A stretch of 64,000 nt of DNA, from the NCBI GenBank assembly GCA_026874595.1, contig CM049313.1, positions 61,180,659 to 61,244,658 on the forward strand. Direction: 5' to 3'. A program made the translations under genes and the position numbers. This document shows positions 21,101 to 31,068 of this stretch, one piece after another. Below the pieces are notes generated by a model. That model worked only from the letters and a program-made list of their open reading frames with translations, had not been told where the DNA came from and searched no databases. The stretch comes from Sipunculus nudus (lineage: Eukaryota > Annelida > Sipuncula > Golfingiida > Sipunculidae). The stretch's first letter is position 1; every line of letters starts with the position of its first letter.

Positions 21101-23763
21101 GTACCTGCAGGTGTTCGTGGATGAGAAGGACGGTGGACCACTCATCCTGACCCACCTGTACCTGCTGCTGGGGCTGACTGGTCCACTCTGGTGTTACTAC
21201 GGTTCATATATCAAAGGTAAAACAACCTGGAGACGCAGATTACTGGGCTGTAAACACTATTTTTGCCACAGGAATTCAGTCAGCACATTAGTGAAGACAT
21301 CCTCATTTCTGTTATTAACATCTGATTTTCAGTGGATAGTTAGTTGTTAATGGCATCATCTGGAAAGGGTTTTCTGAAACTTGCAAACAATCTTACATTG
21401 GCCTAATGTTTTATAACATTGGTTATTATAACAAACTGTCAACAATAAATTAATTATTTAAAATAAGTCAAATAATTTGAAATTACATATATTTAGAAAA
21501 TATATTAAAAGAGAAGGACAATATTTGCCGATGGCCGCCTGTGCCAGACGTTTTTCCTTGCATGAACGTGTATATGTTAACAATGTCTCTGTATGCTGTA
21601 TTATTTGTGTGTCTTGATGTGTCAATAGTTTCTGTCATGTCATCTGTATCTGCACATGATGTACCAGCAACTATTGCTGCTGCCACCTGTGGTTAAATGT
21701 GCTAATTAAAAAACTGTCTGATTCCCTCCAGGTCCACCGGTCATTCTGCTGAGTGGGGTTTTATCCATAGGAGTAGGTGATACAGCTGCATCCATCATTG
21801 GCTCATCAACTGGCCATGTCAGATGGCCAGGTATGTCAAGACCAGTTATTGAAAAAAATAAAAGTTAATGAGGAAAAAGAAAAATGATGGTTAATTTGAA
21901 AACTGCAGTCTGTTATTGTAACCAGTGTAAGATCATATAATCTATTAATGCAGTAGGTAAAATTTCACAGGGACATATTAATATTCATCAGATGAAAATA
22001 TGTAGTCAACAGCATATATGTATCTCCGTAGACCTAACCTTTTGCATTTATTTTCATTTTCTCTAATATTGGGTTGACTAACTCGGGTATTATACAACCC
22101 TTGGTCAATAAAAGTTGTGGTGCAAATTTTCTGGTCCTAAACTGCAACACAGACTGCCTTGAATTTATGTCACCCAGATAAGAAATGTGATTGAAAGAAG
22201 CACCAAGTCCCAGTTTCCTGTCCCTATTTCCTTCTAAAGCAAACCTCGCATAAAAGAGGGGCATTAGAATTTAGTAAAATTATCCCAAGATAAAGTCAAG
22301 ATTTTATCAGATTTTATATTTATCATAAGGAAAACATGGTCTTTGACAGTTGAATAGTTAGATATTATTCCATGCAGATGTTCTGATCAAAATTTAAGAC
22401 ACTTCAAGGAAGAGATTGATTTTAGTGTATAATAATCAGGTTATTTATAAATACAAAATAACTGAATTAGAGTATGGGTACCAGTAATACAGACCCAATG
22501 TTTCATCATTAGGATTTCAATAATACTAATAGTGGAAGTGTAAAAGTTAATAAATTTGTACAAATATCTGTGCAAAATCTCCATTGAATTTGTCATGTTT
22601 TTACCATACTGTAAGATGACTAGTAGTGTTAAGTCGTATGTAGTGTATGTAGAAAATTCCTGTCTGTAATGTGCATTAACTTGTCGTTAATCTCATACCA
22701 GGTTCACAGAAGACGGTTGAAGGGACAGTTGCATCTGTTCTAGCACAACTTTTATTTGCCAAACTTTGCCAAGTTACAGGTGAATGTACCATCCTTTTCT
22801 AACATTGATTCAGCACAGGCCTGTAAAGTTATTAGAGAATTTACCAAAGTTTAAATACCTGTGTAGTTCCTCAGTCACACACATGAACAACATATTTTCA
22901 GTGAAATATCCGATTACTGGTATATATAAGACTTATTAGGTGAAAACATTTCATGAATCCCAAATTAAATCACCTGTAAAATGTAATCCATAACAGAATT
23001 TGTTGTTTTCCTTCAAGTTCTCTTTCCTCAAAGGCAGTAAGTAACCACTGAGCAAAGCACAGACCGCTTCCTTCATTACATTACTGGTAACACACATTAA
23101 GCCAAATTATCAATAAAAGCCAAGGTGTACAGCACACTGCTGTGCCAACATTTTCATAGCTCAAGGTATGATCCTAGATGTAGGAAGTTGAGTCCACCAT
23201 CAAGGTGTTGCCTTTAAATCTCGCATAAATGCAAGACATGCCCTCGATTAAACCATTGGTTATACATATTGTTGTCCAAAATATATTTATCAAACTCTTA
23301 CAAAACCTATTTTTATATTTGATTAAGTTTATTTAACATCCAGATGTTATGGTGCATCCATCCATACACCAAATTTAGGGACCTATGGGGTCTGGAGAAT
23401 GCAATCACTAACCATCAAAATTCTCTAACAATTGTATTTTGGCTTCGTCCTGTCTGTGGCCTAGACACGTCCTAACACTTTGAATATAATAAATAGAGAA
23501 AGTGTTTTTCTGTGCTTGTTTAAGACTATCAGAGAGGGCACGTATGTACCTACTTTTAAGAAATCCTTCATTCATGTATCTGCTTGAACTCTTGCCTAAA
23601 TAATACTCCACTGTTTTTTTTCATTTCAGGTCTGTTTCCAAGCTTGTATTACTCCAGTCTAGTTGTTCCTGTCTTACTCGTATCGTTATTGGAAGCGTTC
23701 ACGTCGCAGATTGACAATATAGTGCTACCAGTGTTCATGTACATCATGCTTGTTGGCAAGTGA
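6044..23763 (+). CDS. DOLK: Dolichol kinase, 12 coding exons (gene level)
   Basis: Dolichol kinase transfers phosphate from CTP to dolichol in the ER membrane, giving dolichyl phosphate, the carrier for N-glycan, O-mannose and GPI precursors. Exons: 6044-6128, 6994-7087, 8061-8149, 9216-9368, 10216-10388, 10981-11043, 16888-17076, 17755-17982, 21054-21216, 21732-21830, 22702-22779, 23630-23763. They join without frame conflict at AG/GT borders into 515 codons plus TGA; human DOLK has 538. The product is hydrophobic and multi-spanning. Family landmarks, seen in order: RKYFHF near residue 322, [13 protein letters not shown] near 380, GVGDTAAS near 426 with KTVEGT near 449 (CTP-binding region), and [11 protein letters not shown] close to the C-terminus. 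The start is the first in-frame ATG of the first recognised exon, but the frame is open back to the acceptor, so an upstream coding exon cannot be excluded. Identity is firm; the exact N-terminus is not. Confidence 0.95.
6455..6785 (+). repeat. Dispersed repeat in DOLK intron 1
   Basis: Matches 17130-17450: CCCATAAAACACTCATTCCAGGG, a TTTTCACAATACCA block, an ACACACACA tract, and a tail ..CTTTTTGCAGAGTTATTAA. No terminal inverted repeat is obvious and nothing is coded. The rest of this intron is unremarkable. Confidence 0.7.
6994..7087 (+). CDS. DOLK: DOLK exon 2
   Basis: Acceptor GCTTTCAG and donor TTCAG|GTGAGG. It enters after one base of a codon and leaves after two. It encodes a membrane segment ([11 protein letters not shown]), an NAT glycosylation-type sequon and the basic WKFR that leads into the next conserved block. 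Confidence 0.85.
7088..9215. other. DOLK: DOLK introns 2 and 3 (around exon 3)
   Basis: Apart from exon 3 (8061-8149), nothing was recognised here. The sequence is AT-rich, with short open frames on both strands that lack homology. Confidence 0.6.
8061..8149 (+). CDS. DOLK: DOLK exon 3
   Basis: Acceptor TTATCAACAG, donor AATCCAG|GTATGG. In the frame set by exon 2 it reads [14 protein letters not shown], then ends QGNP. These correspond to the SANSGLLPASMVMPLL and AGNP blocks of vertebrate DOLK. The longer overlapping open frame (7958-8173) is a different frame and would break the join. Confidence 0.88.
9216..9368 (+). CDS. DOLK: DOLK exon 4
   Basis: Acceptor CTCCATTACAG, donor GGTTAG|GTATGG; both borders are phase 1. 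It encodes two hydrophobic segments separated by [11 protein letters not shown], matching the second and third membrane spans of the family. Confidence 0.88.
9534..9822 (-). repeat. MITE with GTGCCTGAG ends, degenerate copy
   Basis: Reverse-complement match to 58594-58890: AAAGGTA..TCCGACAGG, AATTTAACCCCCC, TTGTAATGTAGTGCTTTTACC, TCCCTGATCATATGACATTTTTATC and CACCGCCCGCACTGATTT..AGTGCCTGAGAA. It lies in DOLK intron 4. Confidence 0.8.
10216..10388 (+). CDS. DOLK: DOLK exon 5
   Basis: Acceptor TTGCTGTCAG, donor ACAATG|GTAATA; ends in phase 0. It encodes a span followed by [14 protein letters not shown], which lines up with the LLPRCFTPGEALL region of vertebrate DOLK. Confidence 0.92.
10981..11043 (+). 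CDS. DOLK: DOLK exon 6 (63 bp)
   Basis: A 21-codon phase 0/0 exon between TTTTTTTCAG and GAG|GTATGT. It encodes a hydrophilic loop ([14 protein letters not shown]). It is short, but its position, frame and splice sites agree with the exons on either side. Confidence 0.8.
11194..11379. mobile_element. Pogo/Tc1-like MITE (186 bp)
   Basis: Terminal inverted repeats CAGTGAAACCTTGTTGTGTC at the left and ..TCATAACGAGGTTTCACTG at the right. CAGTnnAACCT ends are typical of pogo/Tigger-group mariner elements. TA flanks the left end; the right flank reads AA, possibly a decayed TA. Confidence 0.75.
12020..14491 (+). mobile_element. Related element nested inside copy 2
   Basis: It starts TAGCTCAGCTGACTTTCAGTC, runs into GTCCGTCC/CCGGCCGTCTGGCC microsatellite-like sequence, and ends CAGCTGAGCGTCATGACCCATGGGTCACTTGTT. 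A perfect 14-bp palindrome (14472-14485) lies close to the 3' end. The interior differs from the host copy and contains a tandem array (12270-12905). No protein is encoded. Confidence 0.7.
12270..12905 (+). repeat. ~145-bp tandem units with AGGTCA runs
   Basis: Four to five diverged units. Each has a TTTCA..CCAAACCTT.CATC.TTCACATA.GCTCACCTACCAA.AGGGGAAGAA segment followed by (G)AGGTCACAAGGTCAAAGGTCA-like sequence. Examples of AGGTCA: 12386, 12394, 12401 and 12407; 12675 and 12682; 12812, 12819 and 12825. Confidence 0.75.
16888..17076 (+). CDS. DOLK: DOLK exon 7
   Basis: Phase 0/0; acceptor ATATTTCAG, donor CTTCA|GTGAGT. It encodes two membrane spans and then [12 protein letters not shown], matching RRNPLLWLLQFLF of vertebrate DOLK. 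It follows a 5.8 kb intron that is mostly transposon. Confidence 0.93.
17130..17450 (+). repeat. Dispersed repeat in DOLK intron 7
   Basis: Second copy of the 6455-6785 repeat, with the same CCCATAAAACACTCATTCCAGGG core and CTTTTTACAGGGTTAAAAAG tail. The exon 7 donor lies about 50 bp to its left. Confidence 0.7.
17755..17982 (+). CDS. DOLK: DOLK exon 8
   Basis: Phase 0/0; acceptor TTTTTTTTCAG, donor TTAGAG|GTAAGC. It encodes the strongly conserved [14 protein letters not shown] block (residues about 321-336), followed by a span rich in small residues. Confidence 0.97.
18240..18395 (+). repeat. Diverged minisatellite relic
   Basis: Irregular repeats of (C)AAGTnTAAA.ATG.TGCAGTAA resembling the monomer of the 20233-21028 array. 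A ~1.8 kb block containing other repeats separates the two. Confidence 0.45.
18465..18784 (+). repeat. Dispersed repeat family C, copy 1
   Basis: Aligns with 54608-54948 and, at its right end, with 52990-53106: GGATTATTTCG.GCC, GATA.GGCCCCC, AAATCTCTT.GACAAACCCGGAGCA, GTATCAGA.GAGA and a tail TTGCCTTACACTATAAATA. A poly-C run lies just upstream (18421-18435). It contains an 86-codon open frame. Confidence 0.75.
19210..19946. mobile_element. Pogo/Tc1-like MITE (737 bp)
   Basis: The left end TA-CAGTCGAACCTGTCTAA and right end ACAGGTTGGACTG-TA form an inverted repeat with flanking TA on both sides, the Tc1/mariner target. GGTGGTCGTA/ATTTCATAGGTGGTC-type subterminal repeats recur inside. No transposase frame was seen. 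Confidence 0.85.
20233..21028 (+). repeat. 40-bp minisatellite, about 19-20 copies
   Basis: Each 40-bp unit is two 20-bp half-units, one reading CCAGTCTAAAGATGCTGTAA and the other CATGTCTAAAGCTGCAGTAC. Copies are about 95% alike, with recurrent variants (TCTTAAG, GCTTTAA, TCTAATG). The array ends about 25 bp upstream of DOLK exon 9. A poly-C run (20196-20206) lies on its left side. Confidence 0.97.
21054..21216 (+). CDS. DOLK: DOLK exon 9
   Basis: Acceptor TTCTCATTTCAG, donor TCAAAG|GTAAAA; phase 0 in, phase 1 out. It encodes [20 protein letters not shown], among the most conserved stretches of DOLK. A 40-bp minisatellite ends about 25 bp upstream of the exon. Confidence 0.98.
21732..21830 (+). 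CDS. DOLK: DOLK exon 10 (CTP-binding loop)
   Basis: Phase 1/1; acceptor TCCCTCCAG, donor GGCCAG|GTATGT. It encodes [21 protein letters not shown], the first half of the conserved CTP-binding region. Confidence 0.98.
22702..22779 (+). CDS. DOLK: DOLK exon 11
   Basis: Phase 1/1; acceptor CTCATACCAG, donor TTACAG|GTGAAT. It encodes [15 protein letters not shown], completing the CTP-binding region (vertebrate KKTFEGT). Confidence 0.97.
23630..23763 (+). CDS. DOLK: DOLK exon 12 with stop
   Basis: Acceptor TTCATTTCAG. It encodes the last membrane region with [16 protein letters not shown] and ends VGK followed by TGA. The length and end match the family, whose last residues also lie just after LLEAYTTQIDN. 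Confidence 0.97.
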
Positions 23764-24105
23764 TAAAATCCTTCCTCATTGGTATATCGAAATGACCATG
23801 AAGACTGCCCAAGATCCAGCCCAACATTTAAGTGAAGGACCTATCACTGAGGACAAGGCAGCTGAAAGTTCACAGATTTAGAGAAAATGTGTGATGTACA
23901 AGTTTGTTGATACAAGATGTACAAGATATCGATTATGTGAATCAAATATTGTAATAAACTGCACAAAGAAAGGAGATGATGGTACAAATATTGGAATCAA
24001 AACAATTTTAAGAAGAGTCATCAGGAGTATACTGCTGCTAATAACATCCTTTTTATATTTGTAAATTTATTTTTTGAGAAATGAAATAAAATATTTTTTT
24101 ACGCT
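23764..24105 (+). promoter_or_regulatory. DOLK: DOLK 3' UTR with polyadenylation signals
   Basis: AT-rich sequence after the stop codon. It contains AATAAA at 23953-23958 and at 24085-24090. The second sits in a T-rich context and is the more likely used signal, so the transcript probably ends just after 24100. Confidence 0.6.
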
Positions 24106-27100
24106 TCTAGTTTTTCTGCGTAGAATTTTGTGGTTTAAAAAATGATTGTTTGACGAAAGAACCACCAATTTAAACGAGCACTGATTTCTTTACCGTAATC
24201 TTTAATTATAAGGAATTGCTACGTTTATAGTGACGTAACCAAACCTACAGCCGTTTTGATTTTGATTTTAAGTATTTTTTTACTAAGCCTTTTATGCATG
24301 TTAAATGGTACAGACAAGACATATTATGGCGCTAGCTTTCCCGAAGATCCTGATAAATGTCAAATTAGCGCTAGGACAATTACTCATCAGATAATTGCCC
24401 TGGAACATTTAACCCCCTCCCCCTGACAATTACCCTTCAGACACCCTGAAGTCCAGAGGGTAAATCGTTGTTCTCTCAGAAAATATATGGTGTTCATTTA
24501 TGTAAAAAACTGATGGTTGAATCATTAAAACTATGCTGTAATGCATTGCTGTCTAGACCATGGTTTTTCCGGTAACAAATCCAGAGAACCCGACACACGC
24601 TTTATAGCAGGTCGCAAGAGAATTTGGTAAAACAAAGGCTGCCTTTCCATACATGCGGATATTTGTTCCTGCACACGAAGAGCCCCTTCCAATATGTGCG
24701 AGTCCCCGCGCGCAGATGACCGATTTACTGTGGTTAACGCATGGACTACTAATAAAAAGATATTTTTAGAGTTAAGTGTATGTTTTACATTCAAGTTTTT
24801 GAATTTATTCTAGAAAGGCAAGGCTTGATGTGGGTCATAATAAAATAACTCACCAGCCAGGCATACATGCTGGCTATCTCCTATCACACTTAATCTAGAC
24901 TAGAGTTGGCTTCCGGGCCGCATCTCAGTGAAAACGAAGTCGTATGTTCTTTTATTCAGCCTTAAAGCACGTTTCCAAATACGGGCAAATATCAGCATCT
25001 GATATACGACATATGGCATCCGCATGCGGCCCCTGCAGAAATCCAGAGTTCCAAAATCCACATGCGGGACCCGCGGCAGCCGCACGTATGGATAGGGGAC
25101 AATGACAATATACTTGTAGGAATTTACCCCTCGGGGAGCCCGCATGTATGAAAAGGCCCCCTTAAGGTACAAGAAGAATGTTTGGGGTAAGACGTATGTT
25201 AATTCGTGTGGCTAAAGAGCTGAAACATAGATCAGAAGGCCTACCGTGCTGACCCTGCTGATGCCTCAATGGCATGAAGGCGATTTCCGTTTTGAACCTC
25301 CGAGATTGGCACGGATGTCATAAACACAAGTTATAACTTCTGTATTATTTCCAAACCTGTGCATATAAAAACTGCAATCCCGAAGGCTTAATGATAACAA
25401 ATCAGTCTTATCGTATGGATACTTTCTTCTTCATTCGTCAGCCATGCAGGTCCACCAGCAGACCATGACCCAGACCCCTAAAAAAGAACATAGTACAGCG
25501 GCTAAGGCCCTTATTTCACCAGAATTGCTCAAATTTTGCAGAAAGCATGAAAATTGCACAGAGACACTACTGCCTCTAGGCATCTTTTTTAAAAAAAGAG
25601 ACCCAAAAATGCAAACCCCAAAGTGGCCGCCATCTTGATATTAAAAACTTTTCAATCGAGCAGACCTAAAAACATGGCCGGTCAGCAAAAAATAAAGGGG
25701 GGGGGGGGGGATGCTATCAAGATAGCTAAGACTAACATTAGGACGGAGAGAATAGCCCACAGGTATAAAAACTGCTACCAGACCATGTGTGTCATACTTT
25801 GTAGGGGCAGTATTGGTTAAGTACAAGTCTTGGGGATAAATTATCAGATTCTCAAGTGCAGAACAAATATGAACGTTCTAACGAAAGAGCTATGGAATTT
25901 GATATTGAAAAAAAGTGCCATAATAAAGTAATATCATCTTTCAATAAATGATCTTATAAACCTGACGTTATTGAAAATCGGATAAATCCATGTATCTGTA
26001 AGTCTAGAATTTTCCCTGCGAGACAAACTGGCTTTAAGCACTTAAGCACGGATGTAATAAGGGCTGACACAAAAACATGGTAATATGTACCGTCGTTCAT
26101 TTATGACAATATTGATAGTAAATTTGTTGATTTTGGAAAATATTTGTGCATAGGGACGGAGGGACCACTTTTCAGAATGCCTGCTAAAATATCTTTAGAC
26201 CATCCATCTCTAGTATTTATGCTCGGTCGATGTGAATCCTAATTTTGCGCGGTCTCGAGGTTTAGAATGAAGATAAGGTCCATAATGCTTTGAGACCAAG
26301 TTCGACACTTGGACCTGGACCTCCCGTAGGGGCGGAATAAGAGGAGGTGCGCCCTCCTGTTTTTCCATTTAAAAATCTGGGAAACAGAAAAAAAGTATAA
26401 GTAGAAAACTAAATAAGTACAAATAGTTATTATAACTAATTGAGGTACTTTTCATGGCTCAGGTTGTTACGTTCGGTAATGTCTACACGATTAATACCGA
26501 AAAGCATCGCCGAATGTTACGTCTGGCGATGTTTTAATGTTTTATTTCTTGCTCATGTGCGCTAGAGCTATGTTTAAAGTTTACTAGCTCTTGAGACAAC
26601 CCTGTTTACTAGTGCAAGGTTGTGACCCCCCCCCCCCCCCCCAGCACACACACACACACTTATTTGAGACCATATATCCGCCCAAAAACAACAGCCGTAT
26701 ACAATGATATATGATATACACACAGGACTCATCATTACTGCTGAATAAATGTTTTACATTTAAAGAATAAGAACTAATATAATCACTTTCACATGAAGCC
26801 CCAATGGCCGTGCAGATTTTCAAGAAAATATTAGCCAAACTAATCCCCATTATACTTATTTATTTTCACATGTAAGAACAAATTGGCCGAAAATAACTTT
26901 CTTGATTGCTAATAATTCTTTAATATTGACTTTCAGTTGACTATTTAATTGTCAATTACTCGAGTATTTCTCCGTCTTGATTACTAATGTAAAATTCATG
27001 GGAAAACGTGGCTTTTTTCTATTGATCAAAGGTCATGCCCGATGTTGATTTCAAGGAAACCTCCATAGCACGAAACGACTTGCATACCTAATTCATCAAT

Positions 27101-27395
27101 AACAAGAATTTTAATTGACGACCTTATTGCGTTACCTTGAACTGACGGTCAGTCTCTGATTATCTGATCAACCCCAATTATGGACATTAATAAGCACCAT
27201 TTAGACCATAAGGTAAAGCTGGCTGTAATCCACTGCAGTTAGCTAAAATCAAATTTGGAAATAATTAAATGTTAGCATTGATCCGTATAAGAGGACCCAG
27301 GCATGCACTTATCAAGAATTTATAATTTTACATTTTTTAATCTTATACAATATTATACATGAACCAGTAAGCCCACCTTGCGTTAAATGCAAATA
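24106..27395. other. Intergenic region after DOLK
   Basis: No gene was recognised. A GC-richer patch at 24580-25180 contains the palindrome CCGCATGCGG (25018-25027) and repeated ATCCAGAG motifs and may be an unclassified mobile element. A poly-G run (25698-25710) and a poly-C run next to a CA repeat (26627-26660) are present. Short open frames such as 25444-25638 have no homology that I recognise. Confidence 0.55.
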
Positions 27396-28363
27396 AAAAA
27401 TGAAACATTTTGGAATTAGAAATCAAGATTAAACTTCTACCAAAGTCTAATAGTCACACTGAATTAGAAGAAACCAAAAGAGAGCTAGAAAAATATTTTG
27501 AGGAGAAAACAAAAGAGGCTTTATTCAGAAGAAAATGCAGGTGGAATCAGCAGGGGAGAAATCAACTAAATATTTTCTGAACTTGGAGAAAAGGAACTAT
27601 AACCAAAACAAACGGTAAATAAATTGATCCTCAATGATGGAGGCAAATATCTGACCAAACAGAAATTTTGAGAACTGAAAAACATTTTTACGTAAATCTC
27701 TATCAATCTAATTTATCCAACCAAACAATTCAAGATTATAGTTTTTTTCCTAATACAGAACCTAACGAGAGCCTTTCAGAGAATGAGGGAATTTTATGCG
27801 ATGAACTGGTAAAAGAACAGGAGATTTTTAAAATTTTAAAATCATTTGCAATGGATAAATCACCTGGATTGGATGGTCTCCCTGCAGAGTTTTATAGACA
27901 TTTTTGGATAGATATCAAGGAACTCCTTTGATATGGACTAAATGGTGGACGTTTAAGTATCACTCAGGGAGAGTGAGTTATTACATTGTTACCAAAAAAA
28001 AAATCAATCTCCTTCTGAAATAAATTGGAGGCAAATTACATTACTGAACACTGATTATAAACTCATTTCAAAATGTTTAGCAAGCAGAATCAAATCTGTT
28101 TTAAAAAATTAAAGGATCAGACAGGTTTTATTAAAATTAATTAATGAGGATCAGACAGGTTTTATTAAAGGTAGGTACATAGGGGAGAATATAAATAAGA
28201 TCATTTCAATTATAAATAATACAGTTGAACAAGATAATGAAGGGTATCTCACAACAGTGGATTTTGAAAAAGCTTTCGACTGCTTAGAATAGCCATTCAT
28301 TTGGAGAGCGCTGGAATATTTTGGGTTTGGAAAACATATAATAAACTGGATTAAAGTATTATG

Positions 28364-29198
28364 TAGGGCTTGTATGATTTAAATCAAGTGATTTAAATCA
28401 TTGTAAAAAAAAAAAATTAAAAAATCATCAAAAAAATTTTTTTTTTCAATGACTTAATATTATCTTCAGACACAAGGTTTTAGATTAACTCAAGTAAAGC
28501 TTTTCTATTCAGCAGGTTATAATTTAAGATACCTACATGAAGGATAACTTTTGTGAACTAGGCCATGCAGACTGTGTTTGTGCAGGTTGGAGTGTAATCC
28601 TTGGGTGACAAACATAATTAATGATGAGTTGATTTTGAGCAGTAAATGAAGTGTTTGGTGAGTAGATAATTTGTGGGACTACACTGGTAATGTATCATCA
28701 AAGGGTGTTTTTACAGAAGGTGTGGATTCATTAAAGGACTAAGCAAAGCTCAGCGAGTCCATCTTGAGTTGATTTTAGTCTTACCTGGACTTTTCTTGAG
28801 TAACAGTTATTATTATTGTGTGTTTGACTTTTGTTAAAGATTAAATCAAAGGCTTCTTTAAATCTTTGATTTTGATATTGAGCCTGCCTGTCATCAGGGC
28901 TCAGGCTTTACGATATGTGGTTCTGCATGAAGATATGCCAGTGTAAACATTCAAATTATTTATATATGTGGTTCTGCATGTAGTCAGCTGCTTTTTAATA
29001 CTGCCACAGGATGTTTAATAAACTTTCTTTGAGGTTTTATTTGTGTTCACATTGTTATAATAACTCCTGATGTTTAAGTTTGAAGGAACACTTTCCAATG
29101 TTCAAAGTTGATTTAAATAAAAAAAAGTCGATTTAAATTTAAAAGAAATAAAAAATCATGATTTTTTAATAAAAAAAGGCGAGTTTTTACCAGCCCTG
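28364..29198. mobile_element. hAT-like non-autonomous element (835 bp)
   Basis: The ends TAGGGCTTGT and ACCAGCCCTG are imperfect inverted repeats, flanked by a perfect 8-bp duplication GTATTATG (28356-28363 and 29199-29206). GATTTAAATC repeats lie near the left end and TTGATTTAAAT/TCGATTTAAAT near the right. No transposase frame. The 8-bp duplication and CAGGG-type ends define the hAT superfamily. Confidence 0.88.
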
Positions 29199-30777
29199 GT
29201 ATTATGCCATGAAGGAAAACATAAATTATAAATAATGGGTGGTGCTCAGAATTCTTCAAAGTGTCAAGGGGAGTGAGACATACCTTTTTTTATAATATGT
29301 GCAGAATTGTTAGCAATAAAATTAGAGAAGATGGTAAATTAAATGCAGTCTGCTTCAATGAATATAAATGTAAAATACTGCAGTTTGCTATTGACTCAGT
29401 TTTTCTATTCTCAGACATAAAAAGTGTTATTGATAGTGTGAATATAATGAAACGTTTTGAAAAAAAAATAGGTCTTAAAATTAATCTAGGGAAAACTGCG
29501 GTAATGCCTCTGGTACATAACTAACAAGGCATAGGCAAAGCTAAAAGAACAATAGAGGGAAAAGGTCTGAAATGGTCAGAGGGTCAAGTTAATATTCTGG
29601 GTATACTACTTAGACCATCCTTAAATAAAATGATTGAAGACAATTACAATCCAAAATTAGAATCCATAAGAAAAACACTAAGTACACGGTCAAACGGATA
29701 CATGACACCAGCTGGGAAATTACTTTAATAAAATGTTATGGTTTGTCACAGTTAATTTATTTGTGGTCTGTTCTTCCTGCCCCTAAAGCCAAGTATTTTA
29801 AAGAACTAGAAAAAATCCTATATAAATTTATTTGGTCATACAAACCAGACAAAGGGAAAAGATTGACATTAATAGCACCATACAGTAAAGGTGGATTGAA
29901 CATGATCCACCCTGAAACTCAAAATTGCGCATTAAAAATAAAATGGACTGAAAGAATCTTAAAGAAAAAACATGACAATCCTTCGAAGAATCATATATTA
30001 AGTACTTTACCTATGGGGGAGCTTGCATTTCAATGTAATATCAAGATTAAAATGTAAGATTTGGATGACATAGTCTCTTTAAAGGACATCTTTTGGAAAG
30101 AAGTCATGCAAGCATGGTGTAAATTTAACTTCAGCATACCAACAAAGTGAAAGATATCTTTGGCCCGGTTCTGTTGTATAATTCCCATATTAAGATTGAT
30201 AATAAGGTAATATTTTTTTAGAAAACTTTAGAACTCAGGCATAATATACATAAAAGATATTATAGTGAAAGATGAAGGATTCTTTAGATTTCTTGCATAT
30301 GAAGAAATTCAGGCAAGCACCAATTGAAATATAAATTTGCTTTGGTATAATGGTATTTTGGATGCAATACCTAATTATTGGAAATAAATCTTAAAGTAAA
30401 CATAGAAATAGACCAGATTCAAAATAATATAGAAACCCTTTTTCAGCATGAAAAAATGTACCTGAGCAGGTAAACTGTAAAATGGTTCAAAAGATATATG
30501 TTGTTTCAACAAATCCACTAATTAAGTTGGCTGTAGACTTGAATATATCCAGCTGGGAAAGCATTTTGAGTGCTTTCCCTATAGACTGAAAAAAAGTTTC
30601 AAACTCAGTGCAGCTTAGAATGTTCCAGTTCAGATTACTAAATCGTATTATGTATCTTAATAGTCATTTGTGTAAATCAAATATAACTGACGACCCCAGG
30701 TGCTCATTTTGTAAGTCAGAAGATGAAACATACATTTATCTATTTTGGTCATGCACATTTGTTAAGTTAGTATGGTC

Positions 30778-30929
30778 AGATGAACTTTTATGGTTAAAAG
30801 AGAATAAAGTGGCTGAACAGGATTTTAAGTTTGACTGTGCACCAATAAGTATGTTCAGGTGAACTTTTATGGTTAAAAGAGAATAAAGTGGCTGAACAGG
30901 ATTTTAAGTTTGACCGTGCACCAATAATA
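30778..30929 (+). repeat. 79-bp tandem duplication within the LINE
   Basis: GTGGCTGAACAGGATTTTAA and its surroundings occur twice, offset by 79 bp, with very few differences. This is a local duplication after the LINE decayed. Confidence 0.9.
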
Positions 30930-31068
30930 TTAGCTGATTATACAAACATTATAGGCGGTATTGTACTTTTTGTTAAAATATATATGTATGACTGTAGAGG
31001 TAAAAGCAACAAGCCTTCTTTGAAAGGAGCAATCTTGTTTATTAAACATGTAATGGAAATGGAAACTA

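Larger units (their letters stand above)
21217..23629. other. DOLK: DOLK introns 9-11
   Basis: Between exons 9, 10, 11 and 12 the introns hold only AT-rich sequence and short open frames without recognisable homology on either strand. Confidence 0.55.

Noticed and set aside
22034-22264. 76-codon minus-strand open frame in DOLK intron 10
   Set aside because: No recognisable family; probably incidental or decayed repeat sequence.
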